From NCBI RefSeq assembly GCF_017874455.1, contig NZ_JAGGLN010000003.1, positions 186,001 through 250,000 on the forward strand: a stretch of DNA of 64,000 nt, in the 5' to 3' direction. Below, in pieces: positions 1 to 8,546 of this stretch. The notes under the pieces are model-generated. The model was not told the origin of the DNA. It saw only the letters and a list, made by a program, of their open reading frames with translations, and did no database searches. The position numbers and the translations under genes are program-made. This DNA comes from Methanobacterium aggregans. Lineage in GTDB: Archaea; Methanobacteriota; Methanobacteria; Methanobacteriales; Methanobacteriaceae. Every line of letters starts with the position of its first letter. The stretch's first letter is position 1.

Positions 1-39
1 TCCGTTAAACCATATCTTTCCTGATTCATCAAATGCCAT
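1..39 (-). CDS. ilvE: Branched-chain amino acid aminotransferase, N-terminal fragment (cut by window edge)
   Basis: Only the first 13 codons lie in the window, reading MAFDESGKIWFNG on the minus strand. They follow a good Shine-Dalgarno (GAGGGATAAAA). That N-terminus matches my recollection of the start of methanogen IlvE, a PLP enzyme that transaminates the 2-keto acids of valine, leucine and isoleucine. The call fits the ilv genes found further along, but it rests on a very short peptide and on recalled family sequence. The rest of the gene lies to the left of the window. Confidence 0.5.
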   Translation of the reverse strand, partial: MAFDESGKIWFNG

Positions 40-459
<420 letters not shown>

Positions 460-623
460 TCAAACTATTAACTTGTTGAAACGCTTGTTTCATTTAATTC
501 GTAATAATCATTGTTTAAATATTGTTTTTACCAGATCTAATTCAACTTCAGATCTACTTCGACCTATGTTTTTTTTTGAATGAAATAATTATAATCAGTC
601 AAAAACAACAGGTAGGTGGTTTT

Positions 624-1136
624 ATGGTTGTTGAAACAACGTTTTCTTCATATTTAACAGGTGAAGATGCATTGGTTCTTTTTTTCGGAGTGTACATGAC
701 CCTGGTCATAAGTCTCAGTAAAAAGTTCCGCATATTCGATATGTACCTCTTCTTTTCAAGGAATGGGCTTAAAAAATTACATGCAATTCGCAGATTCTGT
801 GTAGGGTTCATACTGGTGGATACACTGCCCATTGCATGGTTTTGGGTACTTTACAGATTCATAATACCCGCAACACAAGGGGCCTTTCCCATAATGGCAG
901 CTGCATTTGCCTGCTTTTCAATACTTGGATTTGAAAAATTTTTACATGGGGTACTTGCAACTGAGTACCATGAAAAATTTTACACCCAAGAGGAGTATGA
1001 GCTTGTTATGGATGCATGGGGGAGAAAAGATGATGAAGACAACAGATTCAAGATTCACAAATTCACAGGAATGATATACCTCATAATCTTCCCTTCAATT
1101 GCCTACTTCATAGGAAGGATCCCCATCCATTTATAA
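624..1136 (+). CDS. Small integral membrane protein of unknown function
   Basis: A 170-residue protein with about four hydrophobic segments, for example around residues 14-28, 58-78, 86-104 and 150-165, and a charged stretch before the last one. The start at 624 is chosen because GGTAGGTGGT lies just upstream; the frame stays open further 5' to 522 but without a comparable ribosome site. It sits alone between the two tRNA-Val genes on the same strand. I do not recognise the family and assign no function. Confidence 0.75.
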   Translation: MVVETTFSSYLTGEDALVLFFGVYMTLVISLSKKFRIFDMYLFFSRNGLKKLHAIRRFCVGFILVDTLPIAWFWVLYRFIIPATQGAFPIMAAAFACFSILGFEKFLHGVLATEYHEKFYTQEEYELVMDAWGRKDDEDNRFKIHKFTGMIYLIIFPSIAYFIGRIPIHL

Positions 1137-1285
1137 ATCATTTATCTACAATTGATTTGGAATATTCCTACTTCTTTTCATCTTTTCAGTCCTACTTAAA
1201 CACCATAAAATTATATATAGCTGTTCAACAGAACCATAATTAAGAGATTTTTCCTGAATGAACTTTTTGTAGACTTTTTTAATGG

Positions 1286-1357
<72 letters not shown>

Positions 1358-1519
1358 TTAATTTTTAACGATTTTTTAACGATCCTTCAAGGGTTGTCTT
1401 AAGTTAAATGATGGATCAACTTTTTAATTAACGAGTTATCAACTCAAAATAGTACTTCTACAAACTGAATTGTGAAACGAGAAGTTATAGGTTTACTGTA
1501 GAAAAAGATATGGATATGC

Positions 1520-1535
1520 ATGCATCGCGATGCAT
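1520..1535. repeat. 16-bp perfect palindrome
   Basis: The sequence ATGCATCGCGATGCAT is a perfect palindrome in a spacer that is otherwise AT-rich. It lies about 30 bp beyond the 3' end of the minus-strand Mrr-like gene and about 160 bp after the second tRNA. There is no T-run on either side, so it is not an obvious terminator. A protein binding site or a short hairpin are both possible. Confidence 0.45.
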
Positions 1536-1563
1536 ATGGGAACATTTTAGTACCCTGTGATGC

Positions 1564-2430
1564 TCAGGTTAGAATTATAATAATGACGTGCATTATCATG
1601 GTCACGAAGAAAACAGTTGTACCCTTCGTGAGAATTTTGGTTGCATCCCTTTCCACTAAAATAACGATTCCATATGCCAGAATTGCTGAAAACAGTATCT
1701 TTGAAACTCCCAGAACAGCAGTGTTTTTATATCCAAAGCTGATGAGATAAGCTGCAAAATATGACAGGAGGAATACTATGATTATCAGGGCAATTATGTT
1801 CCTTAAAATGGCTTTAATCATTGGGCCAACTGAACTCACACTTTTTTGACCAGTTTTTTTTGATAAACTTTGTTTTCCCCTGTTTATCAGTCCAGATGTA
1901 ACCACCCGGGATTTGGGTCGTGATATTGGATTTGATGCTGGAACATAATCTTCTTCATCTTCAAATTCATTATCAATAACATCAGCACGGGTTTCATTCA
2001 TTGAAGCAGCATTTCCAGAGAATTTTTTAGCCATGGTGAGAAGGCCATCCTTGTCCACTATTTTGATGTTTCTTCTGCCTGCGTAGTTTATGGCACTCTT
2101 GGTGAAGTAAGATGTTGTAATAACCACGACCTTGGAAGCTTTAAGGGTTTTTGCAACCATCTCCATTTCCTTAAGAACGTCAAGTCCAACTTCCCATCGT
2201 TCATCGTAGTTTTTACAGGCTACAACAACGCCCATATCCCCTAAAACCGTGGGTAAAACTCCATAAATATCTATCATGTGTCTAGATGTTTTGAAGTTCT
2301 GGTAAACCTTGAACCCAGATTCTTCCATAACCTTTGCAACGAACCTGACAAGTCTGTTTTTTTCCAATTTCCTCACCCTTTGAAGTACAGGTGAATGATT
2401 ATACACGTACCCTGTATTATCATTATTCAA
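1564..2430 (-). CDS. Membrane-anchored Mrr-like restriction endonuclease-fold protein
   Basis: A 288-residue protein. Residues about 20-140 resemble the Mrr/PD-(D/E)xK fold: a central Asp (HMIDIYG), a strand ending in VVACKNYDERW that supplies the Cys-Lys typical of this group, and a later KVVVITTSYFT strand. The usual Gln/Glu before the CK is Ala here, so nuclease activity is uncertain. A polar linker (about 145-205) leads to three hydrophobic helices at the C-terminus, suggesting membrane attachment. The start is TTG at 2430 with no clear ribosome site, so leaderless translation or a later start is possible. It is convergent with the tRNA and divergent from surE. Confidence 0.7.
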   Translation of the reverse strand: MNNDNTGYVYNHSPVLQRVRKLEKNRLVRFVAKVMEESGFKVYQNFKTSRHMIDIYGVLPTVLGDMGVVVACKNYDERWEVGLDVLKEMEMVAKTLKASKVVVITTSYFTKSAINYAGRRNIKIVDKDGLLTMAKKFSGNAASMNETRADVIDNEFEDEEDYVPASNPISRPKSRVVTSGLINRGKQSLSKKTGQKSVSSVGPMIKAILRNIIALIIIVFLLSYFAAYLISFGYKNTAVLGVSKILFSAILAYGIVILVERDATKILTKGTTVFFVTMIMHVIIIILT

Positions 2431-2534
2431 TAGGTATTATTAATTATTTTCTAATTTAGTATACGTAAACTGTAAATGCATTTCTTTTTTCACCGCGTAA
2501 AGTTTTTGAAGGTTGAGCTATATAATATGGCAAC

Positions 2535-3311
2535 ATGCGAATTCTCATAACTAACGATGATGGAGTTAACTCTTCAGGAATCATGGCCACCAAAAAAGCA
2601 GTTGAAGATCTGGGGGAGATCCAGGTCGTAGGGCCAGCAACTCAGCAGAGCGGTATAGGTCATGCATTAACCCTTTTTGAACCTGTAAGGGTTACTGCGA
2701 CTAACCTTGCGGATGGAAGCGAAGCTTACGCGGTGTCTGGAACGCCCACAGATTCGGTTATAATAGGAATTTATGAGCTAGCCTGTGAAAAACCAGACCT
2801 GGTGATATCTGGCATAAACATTGGGGAAAACCTTGGAATGTCTGAACTAACAACTTCTGGAACAATAGGTGCTGCAATGGAAGCCGCAGTTCATGGAGTA
2901 CCTGCTTTAGCTGTTTCTTTAGAGGTTTCACGGGGTGATATAAAGTTCCATGATGGCCATGTGGATATTGACTTCAGCCATGCCCAGAAGATCCTTCACA
3001 GAGTTGCAAAGAGAATTCTGGACAGGGGACTGCCTGAGGGTGTTGATTTCCTGAACCTTAACATTCCCTCATCACCAGAAAATGATAAAATAAAGTTAAC
3101 GCGTCTTGGGAAGCGAATGTACAAGATACACATTCAGAAAAGAAGGGATCCTAGGGGGAGACCATACTACTGGATCGATGGAGACCCAGTTGAGGATGAT
3201 GATGAAGGAACCGATGTTCACACGCTCCGATCTCAAGGCTTTCCAACCCTAACTCCAATTTCCCTTGACTGCACATCCCAGATGCACACCATGAAAGAAT
3301 GGCTGGACTGA
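2535..3311 (+). CDS. surE: 5'/3'-nucleotidase SurE
   Basis: A 258-residue SurE, a metal-dependent phosphatase that hydrolyses nucleoside monophosphates. The N-terminal ITNDDGV motif supplies the metal-binding Asp pair. SGTPTDSV and SGINIGENLG supply further active-site residues, and TTSGTIGAAMEA follows. The length is typical of the family. The start at 2535 lies directly after an AT-rich promoter-like stretch, with TATATAAT about 15 bp upstream. It is transcribed divergently from the Mrr-like gene. The function is well supported by family motifs. Confidence 0.95.
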   Translation: MRILITNDDGVNSSGIMATKKAVEDLGEIQVVGPATQQSGIGHALTLFEPVRVTATNLADGSEAYAVSGTPTDSVIIGIYELACEKPDLVISGINIGENLGMSELTTSGTIGAAMEAAVHGVPALAVSLEVSRGDIKFHDGHVDIDFSHAQKILHRVAKRILDRGLPEGVDFLNLNIPSSPENDKIKLTRLGKRMYKIHIQKRRDPRGRPYYWIDGDPVEDDDEGTDVHTLRSQGFPTLTPISLDCTSQMHTMKEWLD

Positions 3312-3841
3312 TACAAGAAGAGTTACTTAAATCAAGCTCCCTGGGGGGGGGTATGGAGTCAAACATCTTCACCCAACGTAGGCACAAGCCACTAAACACC
3401 AGGTTCCCTCAAATAATTCACATGAGAATTAATTCTCTATCAGTTATAATCAGGGAAAAACCGATTATTATCATGCTTGATCTTGACTTCAAAAAACTAC
3501 TTCAGCTTTTCCACGGCCAATCATAACCAACATACTAGCACTATTTTTTTATAAAAACTCTTCTAAAATTTATTTTTTAATTTTAAATCATAAAAATAAG
3601 GTCTTAAAGTTATTAAACCTTTTTAAAGCGTTTATAATTTTTTATAAGCATTTATAAGGGGATTTGGTATAGATTTGGGTGTAAATTTGGAAAAATTACT
3701 TTTATACCCAACGAACAATTTTAATTAAAAGAACATGAACAGGTTTTGATTTGCTATTTTTTAGATTTCACCTTTTATCAGCATGTTCAACATTTTAAAA
3801 CAAATAAAAAGATTTTAAAACAAATAAAAGATGGAAATAGT
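3312..3841. other. Intergenic region with a G9 homopolymer
   Basis: A 530-bp spacer after surE. It contains a run of nine G at 3343-3351, unusual in this AT-rich sequence, then a very AT-rich stretch that probably carries the promoter of the membrane-protein cassette. Short open frames run through it on both strands, but none has a recognisable product or good ribosome site. Confidence 0.4.
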
Positions 3842-4174
3842 ATGGTTTACGATATTTTAATACCCACAGTACCTGTTTTAGGGAGTTATTTAATTACTTA
3901 CGCTCTTTACAGGAGGGGCTTAATCAAAAAATCACTTCACGTTAATGTTTGGAACTTCATAATCGGGATATCCTTCCTGGTCTGTGGTGGTGCAGGATTC
4001 ATACTCTTGATACTCCTTGACATGGGTGTTGCACTCCCAATCAGCAAACAACTTCTGTACTGGCATGTTGAATTTGGAGTTACAATGGCTCTCGTCACCG
4101 TATTTCACTTCCACATCTACTGGAAGGGTACAAAGGCCATGTTAGGACTTTTAAAGAGGAGATCAGGGTCATGA
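3842..4174 (+). CDS. Small His-rich membrane protein, DUF4405-like
   Basis: A 110-residue protein with three predicted membrane helices (about residues 5-23, 36-60 and 76-95). Histidines sit at H33, H75 (WHVE) and H89/H91 (HFHIYW) at helix ends, an arrangement reminiscent of b-heme membrane proteins. The same pattern recurs in the next gene, which overlaps this one by four bases, so the two are clearly translated together and are paralogous. The start at 3842 is the first Met giving a sensible first helix; an extension to 3746 would add a charged, poorly conserved-looking tail. Heme binding is inference only. Confidence 0.75.
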   Translation: MVYDILIPTVPVLGSYLITYALYRRGLIKKSLHVNVWNFIIGISFLVCGGAGFILLILLDMGVALPISKQLLYWHVEFGVTMALVTVFHFHIYWKGTKAMLGLLKRRSGS

Positions 4175-4980
4175 AGATCAACATTAAGATAAAGGATATT
4201 AAGCAATGGTTGAAGGGGAAGGAAGGCCTGCTGGGAGTATTGGGGGCAGCACCATTTATAGCTGCAGCCACGGTTTCAGGATCCTGTGCAGCTGGCTGTC
4301 CATACGGCCTTGTGAACGATCCTTACCCTGGGCAATGTCCAAGGTACATTGATGCGGATGCGGATGGGATATGTGACTTGTCACAGACTGCAGCTACGAG
4401 TGAAACAGACTCAGACACTTCAAATTCAGAAACTGACTCACCCACACAGGATACTCAAACAACAACAACTAATTCCAATGGAAATCAGGACACTGGGGCG
4501 GATCAGTCAACGGGTTCAGATACTGGGGCTGCAGATCCAAATGTTACGAATACCTCAAATGTAACCTCTGCCAGTGATCATGGAAGTTTTGATCTTGGAA
4601 ACCTATTTGGAGATGGAGGAGCAGGGTACCATGTTATTCCTGTGAGCATGCTCCTCTTGGGAGGATACCTCTTCACCCACTACCTTTTCACCAAGGGAAT
4701 ATTAACACCAAAGAAGCATAAGAGAATATGGAATCTCCTTGTAACCGGGGGGTATCTTGGTACTGGAGTAACAGGAGTTTTACTAATACTCATGATAAAA
4801 CTGGGTATAACAGCGTTAAGGCAGCCAATAACCTTTTGGCATGCAGAGCTGTCAATATTAATGGTTGTTGGTACTTTGATCCATATTCATATCTACAGAA
4901 AGCCGTTTAAGAAAATGTTCAAGGTGCTTTTTGGATTTGGATCAGACAAAAATACTAAGAATTCAGAGAAAGATGTGTAA
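4171..4980 (+). CDS. Membrane protein with extracytoplasmic Cys/Asp motif and C-terminal His-rich domain
   Basis: A 269-residue protein. A hydrophobic N-terminal segment (about residues 17-37) is followed by a short cysteine motif (C39, C43, C56, C68) containing DADADGICDL, which resembles a small calcium-binding loop. Next comes a Ser/Thr/Asn/Gln-rich linker (about 72-135). The C-terminal three-helix domain (about 152-250) is paralogous to the preceding protein: H183 aligns with its H33, WHAE with WHVE, and HIHIYRK with HFHIYWK. The start overlaps the upstream stop (ATGA). A role in redox or metal handling at the membrane is plausible but not shown. Confidence 0.8.
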   Translation: MKINIKIKDIKQWLKGKEGLLGVLGAAPFIAAATVSGSCAAGCPYGLVNDPYPGQCPRYIDADADGICDLSQTAATSETDSDTSNSETDSPTQDTQTTTTNSNGNQDTGADQSTGSDTGAADPNVTNTSNVTSASDHGSFDLGNLFGDGGAGYHVIPVSMLLLGGYLFTHYLFTKGILTPKKHKRIWNLLVTGGYLGTGVTGVLLILMIKLGITALRQPITFWHAELSILMVVGTLIHIHIYRKPFKKMFKVLFGFGSDKNTKNSEKDV

Positions 4981-5099
4981 AGTTCTAAATAAGGCTGTGA
5001 AATCTTGATTTTGAAGTTCAGTCGATAGGTTTATTCTTTGTGACCCCAAAATCAGATCAGTTTAGTTGGGTTTATTTTCCCAGAACATGTGGTGATGTC

Positions 5100-5381
5100 A
5101 TGAAGAAAATATTATGGTGGCTTATTGGTGGTACTAAGGGGGGTGTTAACAGAGCAAGGATAATACACAACTTACACCAGCGACCATACAATGCCCATCA
5201 ACTGGCTGAAAAATTGGATCTGGACTACAAAACTGTAAGACATCACATAAAGGTTTTGGAGGAAAACAAAGTCCTTACGTCATCTGGAGAGAAATATGGT
5301 ACAATGTACTTTCTAACACCTCAGATGGAAGATAATTACGAAATTTTTCAGAGGATATGGCATGAAATGGGTGAAAATTAG
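5100..5381 (+). CDS. Winged-helix transcriptional regulator
   Basis: A 93-residue DNA-binding protein. Residues about 18-60 form a helix-turn-helix (NRARIIHNLH, then YNAHQLAEKLDLDYKTVRHH) with a recognition helix carrying TVRHHIK, followed by a wing (VLTSSGEKYGTMYFLT). This is typical of ArsR-like or generic archaeal winged-helix regulators. The start at 5100 follows GGTGATGT and begins at the conserved-looking MKKILWWL; the open frame reaches 5040 without a better site. It precedes a small membrane protein by 12 bp and follows the His-rich membrane pair, so it probably regulates this cassette. Confidence 0.85.
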   Translation: MKKILWWLIGGTKGGVNRARIIHNLHQRPYNAHQLAEKLDLDYKTVRHHIKVLEENKVLTSSGEKYGTMYFLTPQMEDNYEIFQRIWHEMGEN

Positions 5382-5393
5382 TCAGGTGATTAA

Positions 5394-5762
5394 ATGATTC
5401 ATGATTTAGGTTTAAATGTGGGAATAAACGGAACAGAACCACCAAAACCACAGGAACTACCGCAATTTCCAGACGATGACTTCAGTCTGGCCCTGGTGGC
5501 TGCATTTGTAGGTGCAATCAACATAGCGTTGCTTCTTGTACTGTTCATAATTTATATTTCAAACTACAGAAAGCTGAAATCCAGCTTCAGCATGGGATTG
5601 GCCCTTTTTGCTGTGCTTTTAGTGATGCAAAACGTGCTTTTTATCTTCTTCCTGGTTTCAAGACAGGGATTTCATGGTCCTGGTATGGGAACACCGGTTT
5701 TAAGTCTCAACATCATACAATTAAGCGCATTAATAGTTTTACTGAAAATAACATGGGTTTAA
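5394..5762 (+). CDS. Small membrane protein of unknown function
   Basis: A 122-residue protein with a proline-rich N-terminal tail and three hydrophobic helices (about residues 32-55, 64-86 and 100-121). It lies 12 bp after the winged-helix gene with its own AGGTGA ribosome site, so the two form an operon. A small regulator plus three-helix membrane protein pair like this is common in methanogens, but I do not recognise a named family. Confidence 0.75.
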   Translation: MIHDLGLNVGINGTEPPKPQELPQFPDDDFSLALVAAFVGAINIALLLVLFIIYISNYRKLKSSFSMGLALFAVLLVMQNVLFIFFLVSRQGFHGPGMGTPVLSLNIIQLSALIVLLKITWV

Positions 5763-5900
5763 CTCATAAATATTTTCAGAGATTCAGAAGAGAATTAAAG
5801 ACTTTGATGTCTAAACATTCTCTTTTGGTATGGGAATTATTCATTGAACCGCCCATTGGTTTGATTGAATATGAAAAAAACTATTTTTTAGAATTTCCAA

Positions 5901-8243
5901 GTGAAAGAACATTCTCAACCTGAAGGATCAGAAAATATAATAGTAAGGATCAAAAAGAGTCTTACAATGAAACTGGATTTGAACTCGGGTTCTGAACTTA
6001 ACAGGATAGGTTTTATTTCTCTGCTTTTGTTGAGTTCCTTTATTTTAACCTACTATTTCCATTTACAGGGTATAGGTCATGTTTTCACCCACTTTTTCTA
6101 TCTTCCCACCATAATGGCATGCATATGGTGGAGAAGGAAGGGTTTACTAGTACCCTCAATTTTGGCCATACTTTTAATTATAAGCAATTTAATGATCCCA
6201 TTTTCAGGGGTTAATCTTACAGAGGACCTTCTAAGGGGGGTTATGTTTATTTTGGTGGGTTTAGTAACGGTGCTTCTAACTGAGAGATTTCAGGAAACTG
6301 AGAGACAGCTTTCAACCCTTATGAGCAACCTTCCAGGTATGGCCTACCGCTGCAAAAATGATGAAGACTGGACAATGAAGTTTGTAAGTGATGGATGCTA
6401 CGAACTCACGGGTTACACCTCCAAAGAGCTTGTAAAAAATAAGAAGATCTCCTACTCCTCAACTATACATCCTGATGATGTTGAAAAAGTGTGGAATGTT
6501 GTTCAATTGGGAGTAAGTTCTCAAAAACCATTTAAAACAACCTACAGAATTATAACCGCGGATTCAAAGGAAAAGTATGTTTGGGAACAGGGTTGTGGGA
6601 TATATTCGGATAAAAGAGAATTAATATCTCTTGAAGGATTTATAACAGATATAACAAATCGCAAAAAGGTAGAGCAAGAAGTTAAACATTTGAATTCTGT
6701 ACTTAAATCCATACGTAATGTGAATCAGCTTATTGTTAAGGAAAAAAATAGGGACGAACTGTTCAGAAGGGTATGTAACATACTCAGGAAAACAAGGGAC
6801 TTTAAGTTCGTATGGATAGGGTTGGTCAATGAAGAGAACTTTGATATTGTTCCTGCAGCGTCATCTGGCTTTGAAGAAGGTTACCTTGACTCCATCGAGA
6901 TAACCTGGGACGATTCGCCAGAAGGCAATGGACCGTCAGGTATGGCCATTAAAAATCGAAAACCACATATCATGAGGAACCTAATTCATGATCCTAATTT
7001 TAAGCCGTGGAAAGATGAAGCTTTGAAAAGGGGGTTTTCATCTTCAATTGCTTTGCCACTTATGCATGAAAAAATGGTTTACGGGAGCCTGGCCATATAC
7101 TCTGAAGAGTTTGATGCCTTTAATTCTGAGGAAGCAGTACTTTTAATGGAACTTGCAGAGGACATAGGATTTGCAATACACAACCTGAATGTTGAATCCA
7201 AACAGAGAGAGATGGAAGAATCTTTAAGGACAAGTGAAGAGAAATACCGAACTCTTTTTGATAATGCAGATGATGCCATCATCATAATGAAAGATAACAG
7301 ATTTGTGGATTGTAACTCAAAAACCCTGGATATGTATGGGGCAAGCCGTGGGGAAATAATTGGTGAAACTCCTCACACCCTCTTTTCACCCCATCACCAG
7401 GATAAAAAATCCAGAGAAAAGGCTCTGAAATACATAAATAGGGCATTAGATGGCATTCCCCAAGTTTTTGAATGGGAACTAAGAAAAAAGGACGGTGCGC
7501 TATTTTATGGAGAGGTTAAATTAAATAATTTAAATTTAGAAGGTGGAAATTATTTAATGGCCGTGGTAAGGGATATTACCGAGAGAAAAATTGCAGAAGA
7601 CCAAATAAAATTATCCCTTCATGAAAAAGAGGTTCTCCTCAGGGAGATACATCACCGTGTTAAAAACAACCTTCAGATAATATCCAGCCTTTTGAACCTT
7701 CAATCAAGGGGCATAGACAATGAAGAGGTACGTGAAATTTTTAAGGAGAGTCAGACCCGTGTTAAAGCAATGGCAATGGTGCATGAAAAACTTTACCAGT
7801 CCAATGACCTCTCCAAAATTCAATTCAAGGACTACATACTGAGTCTGGTGGGCAACCTCATTCAGACTTATCTGAAAGATCCATCAATTATTGCATTAAA
7901 AACCGATATTGATGAGATTTATGTAGATATTAACACGGCAGTTCCCTCTGGTCTGATAATAACTGAAATAATATCCAACTCCCTTAAGCACGCTTTTCCA
8001 GAGGAGGGTGCGGGTGAGATAAACATATTTCTGAGGCGGGAAGGATCTGATCTGGTTCTAAAAATTTCAGACAATGGTAAGGGGTTCCCTGGAGATTTTG
8101 ACTTTAGAAATACAGGAACACTGGGCCTGCAGCTGGTTAACAGTTTGGTTGAACAGCTTGAAGGAAAAATTGAACTTGATAATACCAACGGTGTGGAATT
8201 CAGAATTATTTTTAAAGAGTTGGAGTACGCAAAAAGGAATTGA
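5901..8243 (+). CDS. Membrane sensor histidine kinase with PAS-GAF-PAS-HisKA_2-HATPase domains
   Basis: A 780-residue sensor kinase. Four N-terminal membrane helices lie at about residues 35-126. A PAS domain follows (about 135-255, ending FITDITNRKK), then a GAF domain (about 275-425) and a second PAS (about 440-555, ending VVRDITERK). The HisKA_2-type phosphoacceptor motif REIHHRVKNNLQI has its His near residue 584, and the HATPase domain (about 675-775) carries ISNSLKHAF and DNGKGFP. No response regulator is adjacent; the nearest is near 55 kb. The start is taken at GTG 5901, but ATG 5967 is also possible and neither has a strong ribosome site. Confidence 0.9.
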   Translation: MKEHSQPEGSENIIVRIKKSLTMKLDLNSGSELNRIGFISLLLLSSFILTYYFHLQGIGHVFTHFFYLPTIMACIWWRRKGLLVPSILAILLIISNLMIPFSGVNLTEDLLRGVMFILVGLVTVLLTERFQETERQLSTLMSNLPGMAYRCKNDEDWTMKFVSDGCYELTGYTSKELVKNKKISYSSTIHPDDVEKVWNVVQLGVSSQKPFKTTYRIITADSKEKYVWEQGCGIYSDKRELISLEGFITDITNRKKVEQEVKHLNSVLKSIRNVNQLIVKEKNRDELFRRVCNILRKTRDFKFVWIGLVNEENFDIVPAASSGFEEGYLDSIEITWDDSPEGNGPSGMAIKNRKPHIMRNLIHDPNFKPWKDEALKRGFSSSIALPLMHEKMVYGSLAIYSEEFDAFNSEEAVLLMELAEDIGFAIHNLNVESKQREMEESLRTSEEKYRTLFDNADDAIIIMKDNRFVDCNSKTLDMYGASRGEIIGETPHTLFSPHHQDKKSREKALKYINRALDGIPQVFEWELRKKDGALFYGEVKLNNLNLEGGNYLMAVVRDITERKIAEDQIKLSLHEKEVLLREIHHRVKNNLQIISSLLNLQSRGIDNEEVREIFKESQTRVKAMAMVHEKLYQSNDLSKIQFKDYILSLVGNLIQTYLKDPSIIALKTDIDEIYVDINTAVPSGLIITEIISNSLKHAFPEEGAGEINIFLRREGSDLVLKISDNGKGFPGDFDFRNTGTLGLQLVNSLVEQLEGKIELDNTNGVEFRIIFKELEYAKRN

Positions 8244-8388
8244 TTACTCTATTTCCCCTCCTTAAAAGATTCATACATAGTGCATTCATATTTTAAGAGA
8301 ATTTATTGGAAAATATTGGAATAACTGGATTTTCAAGGGGATTTCTTGGATTTGGTCAAGTTAAGATCAACTTATAACTCAAAATTAT

Positions 8389-8401
8389 TTCTACTGTAGA
8401 A
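8389..8401. repeat. Palindrome TTCTACTGTAGAA, copy 1
   Basis: A 13-bp interrupted palindrome (six bases each side of a central T) followed by six T. With its flanks it is identical to copy 2 over 16 bp (TTTCTACTGTAGAATT). Read on the plus strand it could form a weak hairpin with a U-tract, so a terminator after the kinase gene is possible, as is a protein site. Confidence 0.45.
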
Positions 8402-8480
8402 TTTTTTCTATGGTCGGTGATCACAGTGTTCTAGAATATGTTCGTTACACTTGAAACTGACCTTTAAAATTGAATTTTTT

Positions 8481-8493
8481 TTCTACTGTAGAA
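8481..8493. repeat. Palindrome TTCTACTGTAGAA, copy 2
   Basis: The second copy, 92 bp after the first and preceded rather than followed by a T-run. The copy count in one spacer argues for a function beyond termination, but no gene start lies nearby. Confidence 0.45.
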
Positions 8494-8546
8494 TTATTGG
8501 GTCCTTTAGATCATTTTAAAAAGAGTTATAAAAAGTTAAAAAGGTG

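Larger units (their letters stand above)
8244..8546. other. Convergent intergenic region with a repeated palindrome
   Basis: A spacer between the 3' ends of the kinase gene and mmp12. It holds two copies of a 13-bp palindrome (8389-8401 and 8481-8493). Just before the first copy are two head-to-tail heptads resembling those around the parA operon (CAACTTA then TAACTCA, 8368-8381). No convincing gene is seen. Confidence 0.4.

Noticed and set aside
3299..3526. Open frame overlapping the end of surE on the plus strand
   Set aside because: It begins inside surE, runs through a G9 tract, has no ribosome site and a product with no recognisable features.
8389..8493. Resemblance of the repeated TTTCTACTGTAGAATT to the 3' part of type V CRISPR repeats
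   Set aside because: Only two copies 92 bp apart, no 36-bp repeat unit, no spacers of uniform size and no cas genes nearby.
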